This document shows positions 46,148-58,089 of a stretch of DNA of 64,000 nt, piece by piece (the stretch's first letter is position 1; each line of letters opens with the position of its first letter). The translations under genes were made by a program, and so were the position numbers. The notes under the pieces are model-generated. The model was given only the letters and a program-made list of their open reading frames with translations, ran no database searches and was not told the DNA's origin. The stretch comes from Apoderus coryli (taxonomy: Eukaryota > Arthropoda > Insecta > Coleoptera > Attelabidae), in the NCBI GenBank assembly GCA_911728435.2, contig OU452201.1, forward strand, positions 27,714,001-27,778,000, written 5' to 3'.

Positions 46148-47618
46148 CAATGCTCAAAAAAATTAAAGGAACACTTTTGTATAACCCTGTAACTTATTAA
46201 GTGTAAGTGTACAGATGACCATTTAGATTCTGAAAGAAACCCGATTAATACATCTTTCAACTAATCCTTTATTTGTAAACTAAGATCAAAATTTAAAAAA
46301 AAGTGCCAATAACAAAATGAAAAGAAAACATTTTTCAAATGGCAATATTCCGCTGTCTGAAAACCAATGTGTTTTAGTATCGCGTGTGCCCTCCAGCAGC
46401 ACGAATGACTATTTGGCATCTTCTTGGCATACTTCTCACGAGCCTTCGAATGTCTTCCTGTGATACCTATACTGTCCCACTCTTCGATTAGGGCTTCTGT
46501 TAATTGCTGAAGGTTTTGAGGTGGATTTGGACGACGTCGAACACGTCTGTCCAATATATCCCATAAGGGTTCAATTCGATTGACGTCAGGGCTTATCGCT
46601 GGTCAATCCATTTTACGAATTTCATGCTCGTTAAGGAAATCCTGCATGAAAAGAAAATCAGGGCCTATACCATATGCTGCAGGAATAACCTGATCTAACA
46701 GACTGATATCCATATATCTTGCAGCTGTAAGACTTCCCAGTATCACTACAAGATCGGTTTTTGCGTCCAAACTTATTCCACCTCAGACCATTATCACACC
46801 ATCACCAAATCTGGATACTTCTTGTACGGCAGCAGTGGATTATCGTTCATTCGGACGTCTATACACACGCAATCGGTAATCTCAACGAGTGCGATGAAAT
46901 CTTGATGGGTCCGTAAAAAGTACTGGCTTCCATTGTCGAAGTTGCCATCCCAAATGTTCACGACCAAAGTTTAATCGCATAGTTTTATGATGTCGAGTTT
47001 TAACCTTTAAACCTGTTTTAACGTGTTTTCGTACCGACCTTCTTGGTTTTAAATCTCCTTCCGTAACCTGTTTCTAACAGTCTGGTTAGAAATGATTACC
47101 TGATGAGCCATCCTAAGTGTACTTTGAAGGTCTTTTGCTGTCGCTATTCGTTTTCGCAAAGAAGAAACTACTAAATATCGGTCCTGAATTTGTGTAGTTT
47201 TGCGATTCAGACCTTATCCGGCTTGTCTTTTATATCGTCCAGTCTCTCTATAGCGATTTTACACAAGTTTGATAACTAAAGCTATAGCACGAGTGACTTC
47301 TATCTCGCTAAGATCTCTCATATCGACAGATAATGAATTCAACAACTACAAACTGTCATGCCGTTGCCCGATGACGCTCTCTAAGCCTGCCGCGACATAA
47401 AACCTAAATGTGAATATTTTCATCACTTTATTTTTTGTACTTGCTGTGGAATATTAAACTTATCTCGAATAAATGAGCACAATCACGTTTATTTTTTAAA
47501 AAATCCCAAAAATAAAATGTAAGTCCATTATGAAAATATAATTTTCATTTGTTAATAAAAGCAAGCCAAAAAACTACAGGGTTGTCGAAAAGTGTTCCTT
47601 TAATTTTTTTGAGCAGTG
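46148..47618 (-). mobile_element. Tc1-type element, dead
   Basis: The ends CAATGCTCAAAAAAATTAAA and its inverse (TTTAATTTTTTTGAGCAGTG) are flanked by TA at 46146-46147 and 47619-47620. Length 1471 bp. One decayed transposase gene on the minus strand. Confidence 0.93.
46374..47321 (-). pseudogene. Tc1 transposase, inactivated by stops and a deletion
   Basis: Starts MRDLSEIEVTRAIALV at 47321. The helix-turn-helix region can be followed (YRETGRYKRQAG, TTQIQDRYLVVSSLRKR) through stops. In the catalytic domain FMQD (second Asp) is followed directly by FLNEHEIRKMD, so the usual NARPH segment is deleted. A stop then replaces the Trp of DWPA, and SPDVNRIEPLWDIL keeps the catalytic Glu. The end RRPNPPQNLQQLTEALIEEW and GGHTRY is preserved, with one frameshift. 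DD34E-type by motif style. Confidence 0.9.
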
Positions 47619-47620
47619 TA

Positions 47621-48959
47621 TATGAAACTGAATATACTATTTAAAAGTTACGTAGTATAGCAGTTCCATTAAGTATAAGTATTTGTTTTATAAAATAATT
47701 ACTTACAAGGAAGAAAATAAAAACACACTGATTTCTTACAACATTAATTCTGCATCCAGTAACCAGCTGTCTAGGATTCTGGAAAAATTCCTTTATTTGC
47801 TGTTCTGTTTAATATCTCAGATAACATTTTTATGACCACCCTGTACAATATTTGCAAATGCACTTTAACCATTCTAATGTTCATACTATTTACTTACCAA
47901 AATTTAATTTTTATAAATTCCGGTGCGAAAATTAAATCACATTTTGCTTATACATTTAATCGTATTTTTATGAAAAACTTGAATATTAATTGAAAGTTGA
48001 GTTTTAGGAGTTGTAATTCATTTTTATTTAATGCAAAAGCGAAAAATATGCATTAAAATGCAGTTTGATCTGACACACGTTTATTGTCGCACCCTGTATA
48101 TTGCAATTGATTTTTATTAGGTGTTCATAGTAGACCTACAGAACATATATCTAAAGTATTTTTTATTTTGTTTGGCCATATTGAAAAAAGTTTTAATAAA
48201 TAGTAAAATTAATAATTTATACCAGTGAACTAACATAATATCATATCATTATTATTTTGAACTAATACGATTTAGGGCATAGTTATGAGAGTCGTTTTGT
48301 GAAATGCGACACTAAAACATAAACGAAAAATTGAGTGTGTTCCATTTTTTGCCTTAGACACAAATTTGAAGACATGTAGTTCGAATCTGTTTTTATAGAA
48401 CAATCCATACCAATTTTGTTTAACAACCCATTAGTGGAAATGCATCGTTACTCGCCGGATGTTCGTTTGAAATGGTAGAAAAGTTCAATTTTGTGTCTGC
48501 ACAAACTTGGCGATAACAGTTGAACTAACAGCAATACGACATGTTATACTTTTTACGTATGAACTCGAAGTAAGTAGATGTTGTGATCTATACAGCATGT
48601 ATAGTAAATGCGAAAAACTTTAAGGTGTGATTCCTTATTGAAAATAAAGGGTAGTTTGTCCGGTCAAAAGTTGCTACAACTTTGAAGAAGTATTACTGTT
48701 ATCTAAATACGTAACTGATATATTTGCTGTACTTTGAAAAAATAATTATAATCATCCCTTAAAGTTGTCGCATTTGCTTCGCAATGGTGTGCGTTTCTAA
48801 ATAAAAAACGCGGATTCGGATTATTTAATTATATTATAGGTTAATTTCAATTTCAAAAAGACTGCAAAGTTGTGGGAAATATTTATGTTAGATAACTTAT
48901 AGTCACTATGAGTCAAATAATGCGAACACTTGTTTTTAAATAAACTCTGTGATGTTTTG
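47621..48959. other. No recognisable gene; stray mariner-type ends
   Basis: CACCCTGTAC near 47837 and CACCCTGTATATT near 48088 could bound a 0.25-kb MITE. Otherwise AT-rich with no coding signal. Confidence 0.35.
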
Positions 48960-51540
48960 AATTTTTATTATAAGCTAAATCAGAAAGTTATGTTATGTGG
49001 TGATTTTAATCTCGACTCATATAAAACTAACGAATTTAACATGTTCTGTTTTGTCTGGTTTTAATTTGATTGATGTGGTAGGATGCCCCACTCGTGTGAC
49101 ATCTGTCTTAGCTACTATAATAGATCATAAGTTTACAAACTTGCCTTTGAGCAGTGGAGCTTGCGTATTCGATAACTCTATATCTGATCATCGTTCTGTA
49201 TATTTTGAAATGCAGGTAAGATTTGACGGTGGAACTAAAAGAATTGCATTTTACTCCAGAAAATTTAGTGATGAATCTATCTCGAAGTTTATAGATGATT
49301 TAAATAATGTTGATTGGTCCTTAATTTACACTATTATACAGGTGGATGAGGCATTCGTATTCTTTTGCATTGTGTTTGACTATTATTTTAATATTCATTT
49401 TCCGAAAATAAAAATAATAAAATCAAATAATGAAAACAAAAAGAGTTGGGTTAATGACAAGATTCCTCAGTCGAGTCAAAATTTGAAAGATATGTTTTAT
49501 TTAAGGAAATTGAACTTATGTTCGAATACAATGTATAGCTTAGCGAAAAAAGATCTTAATAATTTGGTTCGGAAAACGAAAGCAGTATATTATCAGAGGC
49601 AAATATTTGATAGTGACAATATTGGTAAATCAGTATGGAAGGTTGTAGGTGAACTTACAAATAAAACATCCAGAAAACCAGATATTATTCTGAGGGAGAA
49701 TAATTTAGTTATTGACGAGTCAAGTCAAATTGCGAATGGTTTTAATGAACATTTCCGCGATGCTTCACTGCAAATTATAGATAGGCTCAAAAATCATATA
49801 CCAACTGGTACTAGTTACTTTTCTAATACTAAAAATCTTAGATATGAAACTCAGTTTTTTTTCTATACTCTATTACACCAGAGGAACTTCTTGATTTATG
49901 TATAAAAAAATTAAAGACAAAGGCATCATCGGGGCCAGATGAGATTCCGGGATTTTATTCATACCATAGTCTCCCCTTTGACACACATAGTCAATATCCT
50001 TTTGTACTGGCAAATTTCCAGAACTGTTGGAAACAGCCAAAGTTGTTCCTTTGTTAAAGAATAATGATTCGACTGATTAATAATTATAGGCCGGTATATT
50101 TGACTTCTGGATTTTCGAAAATAATCGAATACTGTTTTATTGATAGACTGTTGAGATTCTTGAAGGATAACTCGTTGGTATGTAAAATACAGCATGGTTT
50201 TTGCGAAGGCAGATGCACTATTACTGCACTGCATTCCTTGTATGATATGATTGTTCGACTTATAGAGGCAGGTGAATCTCCCACGGCTGTCTTTTGTGAT
50301 CTGAGTAAAGCGTTCGACTGCATAGATCATCATATTATCTATGAGAGATTGCAAAAATTATGTATTACTGATGTACCTCTTGATTGGATAAGGTAATTTC
50401 TTGAAGATCGTGTTCAGTATGTGTCTGTAATGCATTCGAAAAATGGAATCAGGAAATCATTTGAATCAGATTTTCTGACAATTAATGTTGGCGTACCCTA
50501 AGGATCCGTTTTGGGTCCGGTCTTGTTTATTTTGTATATGAATGAACTGGAAACCGTTACATCAGAAGCAGATTTCGTTCTATACGCGGATGATGCTTCC
50601 ATAATTATTTCTGTAAAGGACTCTATGAATCTGCAGTCAAAGTGCGATATGTGAATGGTTTAATAAAAGTAATTTTTATTTAAATAAGACGTTTTGTTTG
50701 AGATTTCGAAATGTCCAAAAAAGATGCAACGCGATACAAATTAAAATAGCTAATGATACAATATCTGATGATGCCGATGTGTTAAATATCTAGGGATGTA
50801 CATTGACCCTTTCTTGAATTGGAGTAATCATTGCAATTTTTTAATATCGAAGTTAGGGACGCTATGCTATATGTTTAAAAATTTAAAAACTGTTTTAACA
50901 ATGTCTCAGATGAGAACATTGTATTTTGCCCAAGTGGAAAGTAGATTGCGGTATGGAGTTTGTTTTTGGGCGTGGGCCACGCAGTCACAGGACGTTTTTA
51001 TTGCACAGAAGCGTATTTTAAGATGTCGGGAAGGTGTACCTTCTACAGTACCATGTAAAAATATTTTTAGGAAATTTAAAATTTTGACTTTGCCGGGATT
51101 GTACATATACGAGCTATGTGTTTATGCATTTTTAAATAAGGAAAATTTTAGATCTGTCCGTGATATACATAATTTTAATACTAGAAATAAAAATGATATG
51201 TATGTACCTTATAATAGATATATGTTTGGATGTAAATCACCTAATGTTGTTAGCATTAAGGCTTATAATATGCTGGACGCGAATATTAAAAATATTAATT
51301 CGTTAAAAGTTTTTAAGAATAAAGTAAGGAACTTTCTGATAGAGAAATGTATTTATGCTGTGCAAGAATATTTTATATAAGTTTTATGTAATTTATGTGT
51401 ATTTGTGTTTTAGTTTTCGTTTGACAAATGTTACTCTGATAGGGCTATTTTGTATGTAGGTATAATAATAATATAATTTGTGACAATTTCTTATACAAAT
51501 ATTGTATATTTGTCATGTGAGAAATAAAGTGAATTTGAAT
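48960..51540 (+). pseudogene. LINE (jockey/CR1-type) with EN end, RT and 3' tail, decayed
   Basis: Begins inside the endonuclease: LCGDFNLDS (48990s) and, after a frameshift, SGFNLIDVVGCPTRV and ISDHRSVYF. The linker runs to about 49900. RT pieces: KLKTKASSGPDEIPGF; NNYRPVYLTSGFSKIIEY; AVFCDLSKAFDCIDHHI (first Asp); VGVP then stop then GSVLGPVLFILYMNEL; FVLYADDASIII (YADD). The thumb and C-terminus are open from 50796 to 51380 (YLGMYIDPFLNW to IEKCIYAVQEYFI). It ends with AATAAAGTGAATTTGAATTTG. There are at least five stops or frameshifts. The 5' part (ORF1, most of EN) is missing, as in a 5'-truncated insertion. Confidence 0.92.
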
Positions 51541-51950
51541 TTGTGAGGCCAATCACATTTTATACAAGAAGTCTCACTGTGGCCTGCAACAATCTCTTGA
51601 TGGAAACTATTCGGCTAAAATGTTCCCAAAATGGTGGTACTTCCAGTTTTATCGGAAGTAACCATATAGTCCATCTTAGAGTGAAGTCGTATATATTTTC
51701 GGGAAATCAAATCAATCAAATCCACACAAAACGAGTTTAATAAATGACTAGATCATAAGAAACCATAGGTACATATTTCGAAGCTAGTTCTTTTTCTTCA
51801 GTGGTTGAAAGTTAACAAAAACAATCTGAAATTTATTTTAGAGATTCTTGGAGAATTGTACCTATTCAAATCTGAAACAAATGCGTAATTATAATATTCT
51901 AGTGATAGTTGCTCTGGAGGTTGTATCGACTTACGGGAGATATTGCCAAT
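51541..51950. other. No gene; faint hammerhead-like block
   Basis: On the minus strand near 51765-51810, CUGAAGA is followed by GCUUC-GAAAU and AUGUA, but stem I pairs only with a 4-nt offset. Too weak to call. Confidence 0.3.
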
Positions 51951-52065
51951 TTAGAACCCTTTGATTGAGAATTAAGTCTGAGATCGATAGATCCCAGGCA
52001 GACTATCTAAAAGAGACGGAAGATCGGATTCAAAATGACCCTAAAATGTTTTGGTCCCTCATAAG

Positions 52066-53918
52066 TAAAGGGCGGAATATAATATATGCAAAGTGCATAT
52101 AGTTGCATATTTTTACAAATTTCATAAAAAATTGCATATTTCGGCAAAAATAAAATTTGTGTGCATATTTTTATGTTTTTCGTTCTATCAAAAGATTAAG
52201 TGCGACCCTTGCAGGTAATTCAAATAATTTAACAAGTGGGTAGGTTTTGTTATTATATGGTTTATGGACCCATTTTATTATTATATGGTTTATTGCCGGC
52301 ATTTATTGGATGTTTAGGAATTTCCAGTGTGGTAGTAAGTAGAGCAAATGTGGCCTCTTCTTTTGTATTTATTGTATAGTTTAGTTTGTCGATAGATTTC
52401 AGTGTGAAAAGAGTGATTTCGAAAATATTTGTTTCAAACGCCTAAAATGCCGAAAGCCGCTTCGTGGATTAAACATTTTCCTGAGTGGAGCTTAGTGGGG
52501 ATAAAATGTTTTGCAAAGTTTGTGCCAAAATCATTGTTTGTGAAACGAAGTTCCAGATTGATCAACACTTGAAAATAGCTATGCATAAAGCTAAGTTGCA
52601 GAAAAATAAATGTGTGCCTGTTCAGCAGTGTGTGCAAACCGCATTTCAAAATGTCAAACCAAAGAGTGATAAGGAGGTGTTTCATCAAGACTTATGCAAA
52701 GCTTTAGTCGCAGCAAATATACCTTTGAAGAAACTGCAAAATACACAATTCAGAGATTTTTTGCAAAAATATTGTAATCAAAACATCCCTGACGAATCCA
52801 CACTTAGAAAGAAGTATGTGCAAACAGTATATACGAAACCATAATGGGAGAAATTAAAGTTTCACTGGGCGATGAACATTTTTATGTTATTGTTGATGAA
52901 AGCACAGACTCATGTGGTCGATATATCGCACATCTTATGATTGGAGGGCTTCAAGAAAATGAGCCAGGGAAGCCATATTTAATATCACAGTTAGACAAAA
53001 CAAATAATGTGACCGTAACTCGATTTATTCAGCAGTCTCTATCAATTTTTTTTTTACCAAATCCAGTTCCAGTAGAGGAGTTTTTAGTGTTTTTGTCTGT
53101 CGCAGCGCCTTATATAGTTAAAGTAGGCCAAAACTTAAACATATTTTATCCCAATATGGTACATGTCACTTGCCTTTTACACGGGATAAACAGAGTTGCA
53201 GAAACTATTAGAACAGCATATCCCTTGGTGAACAAATTAATTTCAAATGTAAAGAAAGTATTTTTGAAAGCACCTCTAAGAGTGCAGATCTATAGAGAGA
53301 AATTGCCAGGAGTTAGTTTACCTCCAGAGCCCGTAATTAATCGATGGGGAACATAGAAGACAATTCACAGTGTGTAGTGCAATGTCAAGCAGTATTAAAA
53401 AATGTAAATTTAGCTAAGGAACTTGTTTTTATTAAGGTTAATTTTAGTTTTATACCAGATATAATAACTTCGTTAGAAAGTAGGAATATAAGTTTAAGAG
53501 AATCAATTAAAATTGTTGAAACTTTTTCCGACAAATGCAAAAAAGTTCCCGGTGATGTAGGAAATCAAGTAAGAAGTAAACTCGAAGTTATTGTGGGAAA
53601 GAATGAAGGCTTTAAGTATTTAATGGAAGTCAAAAATATTTTTGATACTAAACCATCCAACGAAGTAATACCTTGGTCTTATAACTTACTACCCAAATTA
53701 AAATATTGCCAGATCACATCGGTAGATGTTGAAAGAACTTTTTCTTTGTACAAACAAGAGTCGGCGTTTCTTTATTTCCATTTTTCCATGTTATATTCAA
53801 GGCATATAATGGCATATTTTGACAAATAAATGCATATTGTTGCATATTTCATAGAAAAACTATGCATATATATGCGCATATTTTAACTGAATTGACGTGC
53901 ATATATTCCGCCCTTTAA
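52066..53918 (+). mobile_element. hAT element with CGGBP1-like transposase remnant
   Basis: The ends TAAAGGGCGGAATATA and TATATTCCGCCCTTTA are inverted. The flanks CTCATAAG (52058-52065) and TTCATAAG (53919-53926) match at 7 of 8 bases, the size expected for hAT. Both subterminal regions are full of TGCATAT words (about 52085-52170 and 53830-53905). Inserted in a LINE. Confidence 0.88.
52447..53829 (+). pseudogene. hAT transposase, broken into three frames
   Basis: MPKAASWIKHFPEWSL at 52447, then a frameshift to a BED-like zinc finger (MFCKVCAKII..DQHLKIAMHKAK) and PDESTLRKKYV. A stop at 52842 precedes the second frame: HFYVIVDESTDSCGRYI (first catalytic Asp), VTCLLHGINRVAETI, up to VINRWGT at 53356. 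The third frame, 53344-53829, includes NLLPKLKYCQITSVDVERTF and SLYK, the hAT C-terminal dimerisation motif. The order matches CGGBP1-like hAT proteins. At least two breaks make it inactive, and part of the central domain seems short. Confidence 0.88.
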
Positions 53919-54295
53919 TTCATAAGAAATCATTGCCATGCGTTGTCTACCAAGCAGGATGAAGTATGCGGCGGTGTTGAAATAGCAAATCTTCAAGAGC
54001 TAGTTGAATTCTTTGCTAATTACTTTCAAACTTCATAATATGTTCAGTCCAGTCCATTTAGCGTGGGACCTGATGATAATTATAATGTGCAGATGCTCCG
54101 TGTGAATAAGATTTGTGAGGATGATGTTTTTAACGCTGTTAAATCGTTCAAAGATAGAGTAACGTCGGGTCTCGATAATATCCCTGCGTTCTTGGTCAGA
54201 GGCTGTGCAGCGGTCTTTGTTAAACCAATTTTGGTTTTATAATCAGTTTCCAAGATTCTGGAAATTCGCCTGAATCGACTTGTATTCGACATAAC

Positions 54296-54400
54296 ATTTA
54301 ATTAGGATCGTGAGTTCATGTAAACAACATGTCAATCGAGCTGTAGATTTGTGAAGAACTACTAAAGTAGTTTAGTAGCTCACGATCCTAATTAAATGAA
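54296..54400. repeat. Short foldback element
   Basis: ATTTAATTAGGATCGTGAG and its exact inverse CTCACGATCCTAATTAAAT bracket a 105-bp unit with no coding content. Confidence 0.7.
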
Positions 54401-54763
54401 ATGTGCATACATAACAATAGTTGGTATAGTATCCATGAAAGGATGTGTATACATTTTGTGGGTTGCATAATGGTGAACCTTTTCTCTTTTATTTTGCAAC
54501 CAATACACGTCTCTAAAAACTTAGTTTCAAACTTTTTCCATGAAGTGGTGAGTTATACTTATTTACAACTATCACTAGAATATTACAACTATACGAATTT
54601 ATTTCAGACCTCAATACATTTTTCGAAATATCTCTTAAATCAGTGTCAGATTGTTTTTACACTATGTAATTCTGCTTTTCTATATTAAAATTTACTCTAT
54701 ATGGGAAATAAAAGTTAGTCTCCACGAAATACATATATCCCTCTAAGGGTCATCAGTCAAATT

Positions 54764-54804
54764 ACCATACATGTTTTGAAGCGCCGGGCCTCATCATCAG
54801 TGGT
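54764..54804 (-). ncRNA. Hammerhead-like motif with G12-to-A lesion
   Basis: Minus strand: stem I ACCA/UGGU, core CUGAUGA (plus TCATCAG at 54794-54800), a bulged U then stem II GAGGC..GCUUC (one G-U), AAAAC where GAAAC is expected, AU, and triplet GUA. The invariant G before AAA is A, which should abolish cleavage. Architecture is the same as the motif at 3841-3879. Confidence 0.6.
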
Positions 54805-55460
54805 GGGTTCTATTTTATGAAAAGTTAGCATGCATAGTGCAATTAAATTCAGTTACAGGACAAGAAAAAAGAGATGCATTAATGTCACCTCGTGAAAGAA
54901 ATATATTCAAACACAAAAGTAACATTAAATCATATAGGGTTAGCTGAACAGAACAGTGACATCTGCCACTGTACTGAAACTCGCCCTTTAATAAAGTACT
55001 TTATTATTATTATTATAATAATTAAAATACCCAATGGTGTTGTACTTTTTCTTTTTGTAAATCATTGGTAGGTACAACTTAGATTGCCGTTTAACAATTA
55101 AATTTATTTCGTGGACACTGACTTTTAAATCTCACATAGAATATCTCACTTCAACTCAATATGGACTACTTCTTTAAATTTACATTTACTTCTAACCACT
55201 GAAGATGAAGCACAAGCCATGTAAGGTTTCTATTTATAACTTTCAATTATCGATCAATGAAATTGTCTATTTCTGGCGTTGCGTCGTACTGCTTGTGTGG
55301 AAAGATGTCAATCCGCAAATTTTGTCTATTTCGTAGATACAATAACGCCGTTAGAGTGATGAACTTTTATAAATTATTAATCAGCAAGAAATACTTAGTT
55401 CGACCGGATGCAATATTTTTATTACAATATACCGGGTGTGACATCCTCGGATTTACGAAA
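54805..55460. other. No recognisable gene
   Basis: AT-rich with a (TTA)n run near 55003-55020. The 79-codon open frame at 55257 has no motif. Confidence 0.35.
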
Positions 55461-55462
55461 AA

Positions 55463-56490
55463 ATGGCCTCCATTTTTGCCTTTGCTGGGAAGCTGATGGT
55501 GTCGAAGTTAAACAAAAAAAATGTATTTGTAAAGATCAACTTGTGCCGTATATATCTACTGAACAACGATATTTTGAAGAGATACGGAGAATATACTCAG
55601 GTCTATACGGATGCATCTAAATCGGCAGACGGCGTAGGAGTCGCATTCTATTCTCAAGATCGAAGCCATATAAAATTCCAGGTATGTGCTCTGTGTTCAC
55701 TGGAGAACTATGCGCAATTTTCGAAGCACTTCGGTACATAGAAAATTTCCCAAACAAAAATTTTCTAATTAGATCTGACAGTCTTAGCGCAATACAAACC
55801 CTAACAGCAATATATTCTACTAACCAAATAATTATTCGCATAAAAGAAAAAATAAACAACATTTCCAAAAACAACATCGAAACAGCGATAATCTGGGTAC
55901 CCTCACATGTTGGAATCCAAGGGAACGAAGAAGCTGATCGGTTAGCCAAAGCAGCGACTACACAAAACACAGTGCGTAATAATATTAAAACCCCACTAAG
56001 TGATTTTAAAAATTATATAAAATATAAAATAAAAGAGCAGTGGCAAAGTGAGTGGAACCTGTCAACCTCAAAGTTATCCAAAATAAAAACATCAGTGAAT
56101 CCATGGAACCAAATCCCAAGTAAATTTAACGCACCAACATCTCCTAAACAAATCTCCACAACCTACGTGCAATACATGCAATATCGGTATGTCCGTAAAG
56201 CATTTCCTAGTGGAATGTCCACAGTTTTCTGATTTGCGTATAAAATGCGATATACCTTTAGAGTTAGAAAACACACTTAATGATGAACCTAGAACTATAC
56301 ATAAATTAATTAAGTTCCTTACAGAAACCGACCTGATTAAGAAAATTTAAGTAGATAATACATCTGAAAATTTCATTGTAATGTTCCTATATGTTATGTA
56401 AATTAAATAATATTGTTATAGAAATCCGTAATGTATATAGAAATGCCGCTAATAACCAAAATGGTTGATGCGGTTAATAAAATAAAAAAA
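55463..56490 (+). pseudogene. 5'-truncated LINE with RNase H domain and poly(A)-like tail
   Basis: The RNase H motifs are all present: VYTDASKSADGVGVAFYS (first Asp), FTGELCAIFEAL (Glu), LIRSDSLSAIQTL (second Asp), WVPSHVGIQGNEEADRLAK (last Asp). One frameshift near 55680-55690 separates the first motif from the rest, and a second at about 56180 separates the C-terminus (HFLVECPQFSDLRIKCDIPL..LIKKI, ending at 56350). The 3' untranslated part contains GCCGCTAATAACC and GGTTGATGCGG, then AATAAAATAAAAAAAAAA at about 56478. No RT upstream. I-clade-like by RNase H and tail. Confidence 0.88.
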
Positions 56491-57410
56491 AAATATCTAT
56501 TAATATCTTATATATATAAAGTGTAAAATGTTATGAAGACACTCATAGAATGTGTTATTAAACTCGTTTTGTGGATATTTGACTTTTATTTCCCGATAAT
56601 TATATATTTCATAAATTATTCAACTTATAGCTTTTGCTTTAAATTCTTTAACCCTTATATTTATACCGATTTTAATATGCTTGATTTTTGTATTAATACT
56701 GCCGTGTGCAGACTATAAGATATAAGTTTAAATTTTTTCATTCTGGAATCTTGACATTCTTGTTGAAGAGGGTTAAATTTAATAGACTCAGTATGAAATG
56801 TTTTTATACCTATAATACCTATAGGGTGTTTTATTTTGAAGAAAAACAGGTACAGTTAGGTACTTGTGCTATAAATAGAAGTACAACTCCGGTCCAACTT
56901 TTGATATATTTTAGTATTTCCGTAGTTGATCAAGTCTATGATTAAAAGCAAATTTTAAAAACCTACGAAAATATAACAAGCTTTTTGTTTCATAAAATTT
57001 ACGCGAATAATATTCTACATAATTATTCCAATTAAGGCGCGTCAATTATACATCAAAACTTTTTATTCTTCGTGCTATTTTTTTTTTTTTTCATTATGCA
57101 AATGTGCGTTTATTAAAGCCGCGGAAAATGCTTCCACATTTTTTGGTGATAAATTCGTTAATAGCTGCTTAATTTCATTTTGATGCGAAAAGAACAAAAA
57201 AAAGTAAAATAAAAAAGAAGTATAAAGAAACTTTGCTCATTTTCATATTTTCCTTTCAAAAACTTTAACACATTTATCTTGTTCACATTAATTCTATCTT
57301 CTTTCTTTATACATGAGCGGAGCAAATTATTTTAAGGAAATATGTTTAGATTGTACATTTTTTTTTTAAATAAAACGACTTGATAATGTAGTTTCTCCAT
57401 AACCATATAC
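56491..57410. other. No recognisable gene
   Basis: AT-rich with a TATATATA run at about 56510. Open frames at 56533-56945 have no known motif. Confidence 0.35.
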
Positions 57411-57995
57411 AGGGTGGTCCAGTTTCGAAAGCGGAAACTTTAGAGGAAATCAGAGAACCACAAAATGATATGAGTGCGCTATTTGAGTGGTGTATTTTTA
57501 ATAATTTTTATTTTTCTTATTTATTAGTCTTGAACCTTGATCTTCAAATTTCTTTTATTTTTCCTGTATTGGGGTGAGATTCACAATCATACACAATTTT
57601 TTTTTTAACCATTTGTTTAATAGTTTTATGTCGTCTTTTTTTTTCAACGTTTCGACAAAACTCAGCTTGTTTTTTCAAGAAATTCTTTTTTCAATTTACC
57701 AACATTTTTTTTATTTTATTTTTTTTTTAATATTATTATTACATTTTCGTTTTAAACAAGTATAAACGACCTTGTTCTACAACCTGACTAGAAATTTTTG
57801 GTAGGATGAATAAAATAAAAAAAAAAATGTTTGTAAATTGAAAAAAGAATTTCTTGAAAAAGACAAGCTGAGTCTTGTCGAAACGTTGAAAAAAAAAAAA
57901 CGACATGAAACTATTAAAGAAATAATTACAAAAAAAAAAAATTTTTTTGTGTATGATTGTGAACCTCACCCCAATACAGGAAAAATAAAATAATT
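57411..57995. repeat. Foldback element and adjoining TACAGGGTGGTCC end
   Basis: TACAGGGTGGTCCA at 57408-57421 matches the ends of the intact D,D41D element. From about 57565 (CCTGTATTGGGGTGAGATTC) to 57980 (inverse) there is a long inverted repeat including TTTCTTGAAAAA, CAACGTTTCGACAA and GTCGTTTTTTTT blocks. AT-rich, non-coding. Confidence 0.65.
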
Positions 57996-58089
57996 TGTAT
58001 TTAAATTTCAATAAGTGTTATTCCGTAACATTCACCCGTCAATTAAATAATAAATAAAATTTATATATTTATTTATTTCCATAAATTAC

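Larger units (their letters stand above)
51955..54290 (+). pseudogene. LINE fragment split by a hAT element
   Basis: 51990-52065 reads QADYLKETEDRIQNDPKMFW and SLIS, the linker before the RT. After the hAT (52066-53918) the reading continues as LQELVEFFANYFQTS, EDDVFNAVKSFKDRVTSGLD, NIPAFLVRGCAAVFVKPILV, the RT fingers region, then a stop at about 54241. There is no catalytic RT core downstream. Truncated at both ends. Confidence 0.85.

Noticed and set aside
51765..51810. Possible hammerhead on the minus strand (CUGAAGA .. GCUUC GAAAU AUGUA)
   Set aside because: Stem I pairs only after skipping four bases, and GAAAU replaces GAAAC; too weak to call.
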